Shown here: one piece after another, positions 63,638 to 64,000 of the stretch
How positions within the stretch are numbered: the stretch's first letter is position 1
Layout of the letters: the number at the start of each line of letters is the position of its first letter
Source: Coraliomargarita algicola
GTDB lineage: Bacteria > Verrucomicrobiota > Verrucomicrobiia > Opitutales > Coraliomargaritaceae
Direction of reading: 5' to 3'
Length of the DNA: 64,000 nucleotides
NCBI RefSeq assembly: GCF_033878955.1
Contig: NZ_CP138858.1
Span: forward strand, 2,817,001 to 2,881,000
Translations under genes and position numbers: made by a program
Notes under the pieces: model-generated
The model's input: only the letters and a program-made list of their open reading frames with translations
Database searches by the model: none
Told to the model about the DNA's origin: nothing

Positions 63638-64000
63638 TCAAGTATTCGACCCAATTGCTTCTAGGATATCCTCAACTGGCCGAATACTGTCAGGGGGAAA
63701 AAAACCGTTTATACGATGTATGACTTGCTGGATAATTCCATCGGGGCACGACGCACCTCCAGTTAGCAGGATCCTTGGTTTATCGATCGGTTTTCGAAAG
63801 AGCGGCCTATCTTCTTCAACTGTAGACGGCACATTTGTTAAATTGTATGGAAAGATGTAATGACGAACTGCTTCCAGAGATAAGATATTCTTCTCTGACT
63901 GAATGTAATGTGCGCGTTCTCCAAAGCGCTCTGCGCATACACGATATAGTTGAAAGGTGTTTGAACTATTTTTTCCACCGACCACAAGGGCTGCATCGAT
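63638..64000 (-). CDS. ispH: 4-hydroxy-3-methylbut-2-enyl diphosphate reductase, C-terminal part (cut by right edge)
   Basis: The open frame runs in from the right edge (IDAALVVGGKNSSNTFQLY) and ends at 63638. The blocks VGGKNSSNT and LTGGASCPDGIIQQVI match the end of IspH (LytB): the substrate-binding Ser-Asn run and the cluster-binding Cys. The N-terminal two thirds with the other two Cys are outside the window. The enzyme makes IPP and DMAPP in the non-mevalonate pathway. Confidence 0.9.
   Translation of the reverse strand: MDAALVVGGKNSSNTFQLYRVCAERFGERAHYIQSEKNILSLEAVRHYIFPYNLTNVPSTVEEDRPLFRKPIDKPRILLTGGASCPDGIIQQVIHRINGFFPPDSIRPVEDILEAIGSNT

Overview
The window looks like a chromosomal segment of a Gram-negative bacterium from the Verrucomicrobiota, probably Opitutales/Puniceicoccales (Coraliomargarita- or Lentimonas-like). 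That is an inference from gene content: a PEP-CTERM protein, an isolated type IV-like prepilin and PilX-like giant protein, a DUF5069 protein, a rhodanese-MauE-DUF1573 trio, a long Pro/Gly-rich IF2 linker and a REP-type tyrosine transposase. Both strands are densely coded. I found no rRNA, tRNA or CRISPR array.

Layout. 1-1006: fetB (cut by the left edge) and fetA, a metal exporter. 1195-4208: fumC, then a short operon of rhodanese, MauE-like and DUF1573 proteins. 4221-14742: an accessory-looking locus with two gamma-glutamyltranspeptidases at its ends, a prepilin, an NtrC-type sigma-54 activator, a diaminopentanoate/dihydrodipicolinate-reductase-like dehydrogenase, a PEP-CTERM surface protein, a secreted protein and an NhaC-family transporter. 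14807-19374: a small CxxC membrane protein, a Met-rich outer-membrane protein, a DUF5069 protein and a GNAT-nitrilase fusion. 19575-24864: cydAB, then an ArsR regulator with a four-domain sulfur-handling flavoprotein. 25008-26478: an IS4-family element with a broken transposase. 26500-36646: gpsA, a response regulator, and the nusA-infB-rbfA-nrnA-truB-ribF-rluD translation operon. 36996-45013: queC-queD, two pilus-like/secreted genes of lower GC, a Nudix hydrolase, a LolA-like protein and gspF. 45058-50681: phoR-phoB-like pair and mnmE-mnmG. 50777-64000: PIG-L deacetylase, rapA, HAD hydrolase, prfA-prmC, a beta-hydroxyacid dehydrogenase, an alpha/beta hydrolase, a TetR regulator, miaB, a REP-associated transposase, hspQ and the C-terminal part of ispH.

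Most unusual signals. (1) Three perfect 16-bp palindromes matching the parS class sit inside mnmG, in frame, and encode a repeated FHVEH/Q peptide in what looks like a lineage-specific insertion. (2) The NtrC-type regulator at 6812 lacks its phosphoacceptor Asp. A 17-bp GTTG-N9-CAAC dyad abuts its own start codon, and two more copies, 20 bp apart, lie upstream of a sigma-54-like promoter for the next gene. (3) The PEP-CTERM gene behind that promoter is put out of frame by a dinucleotide repeat in its signal peptide, as in a phase-variable gene in the OFF state. (4) A GTAG-headed palindromic repeat family occurs four times along with a transposase of the REP-associated type. (5) The nusA leader holds a promoter followed by an intrinsic terminator, and the infB-rbfA gap holds a structured element.
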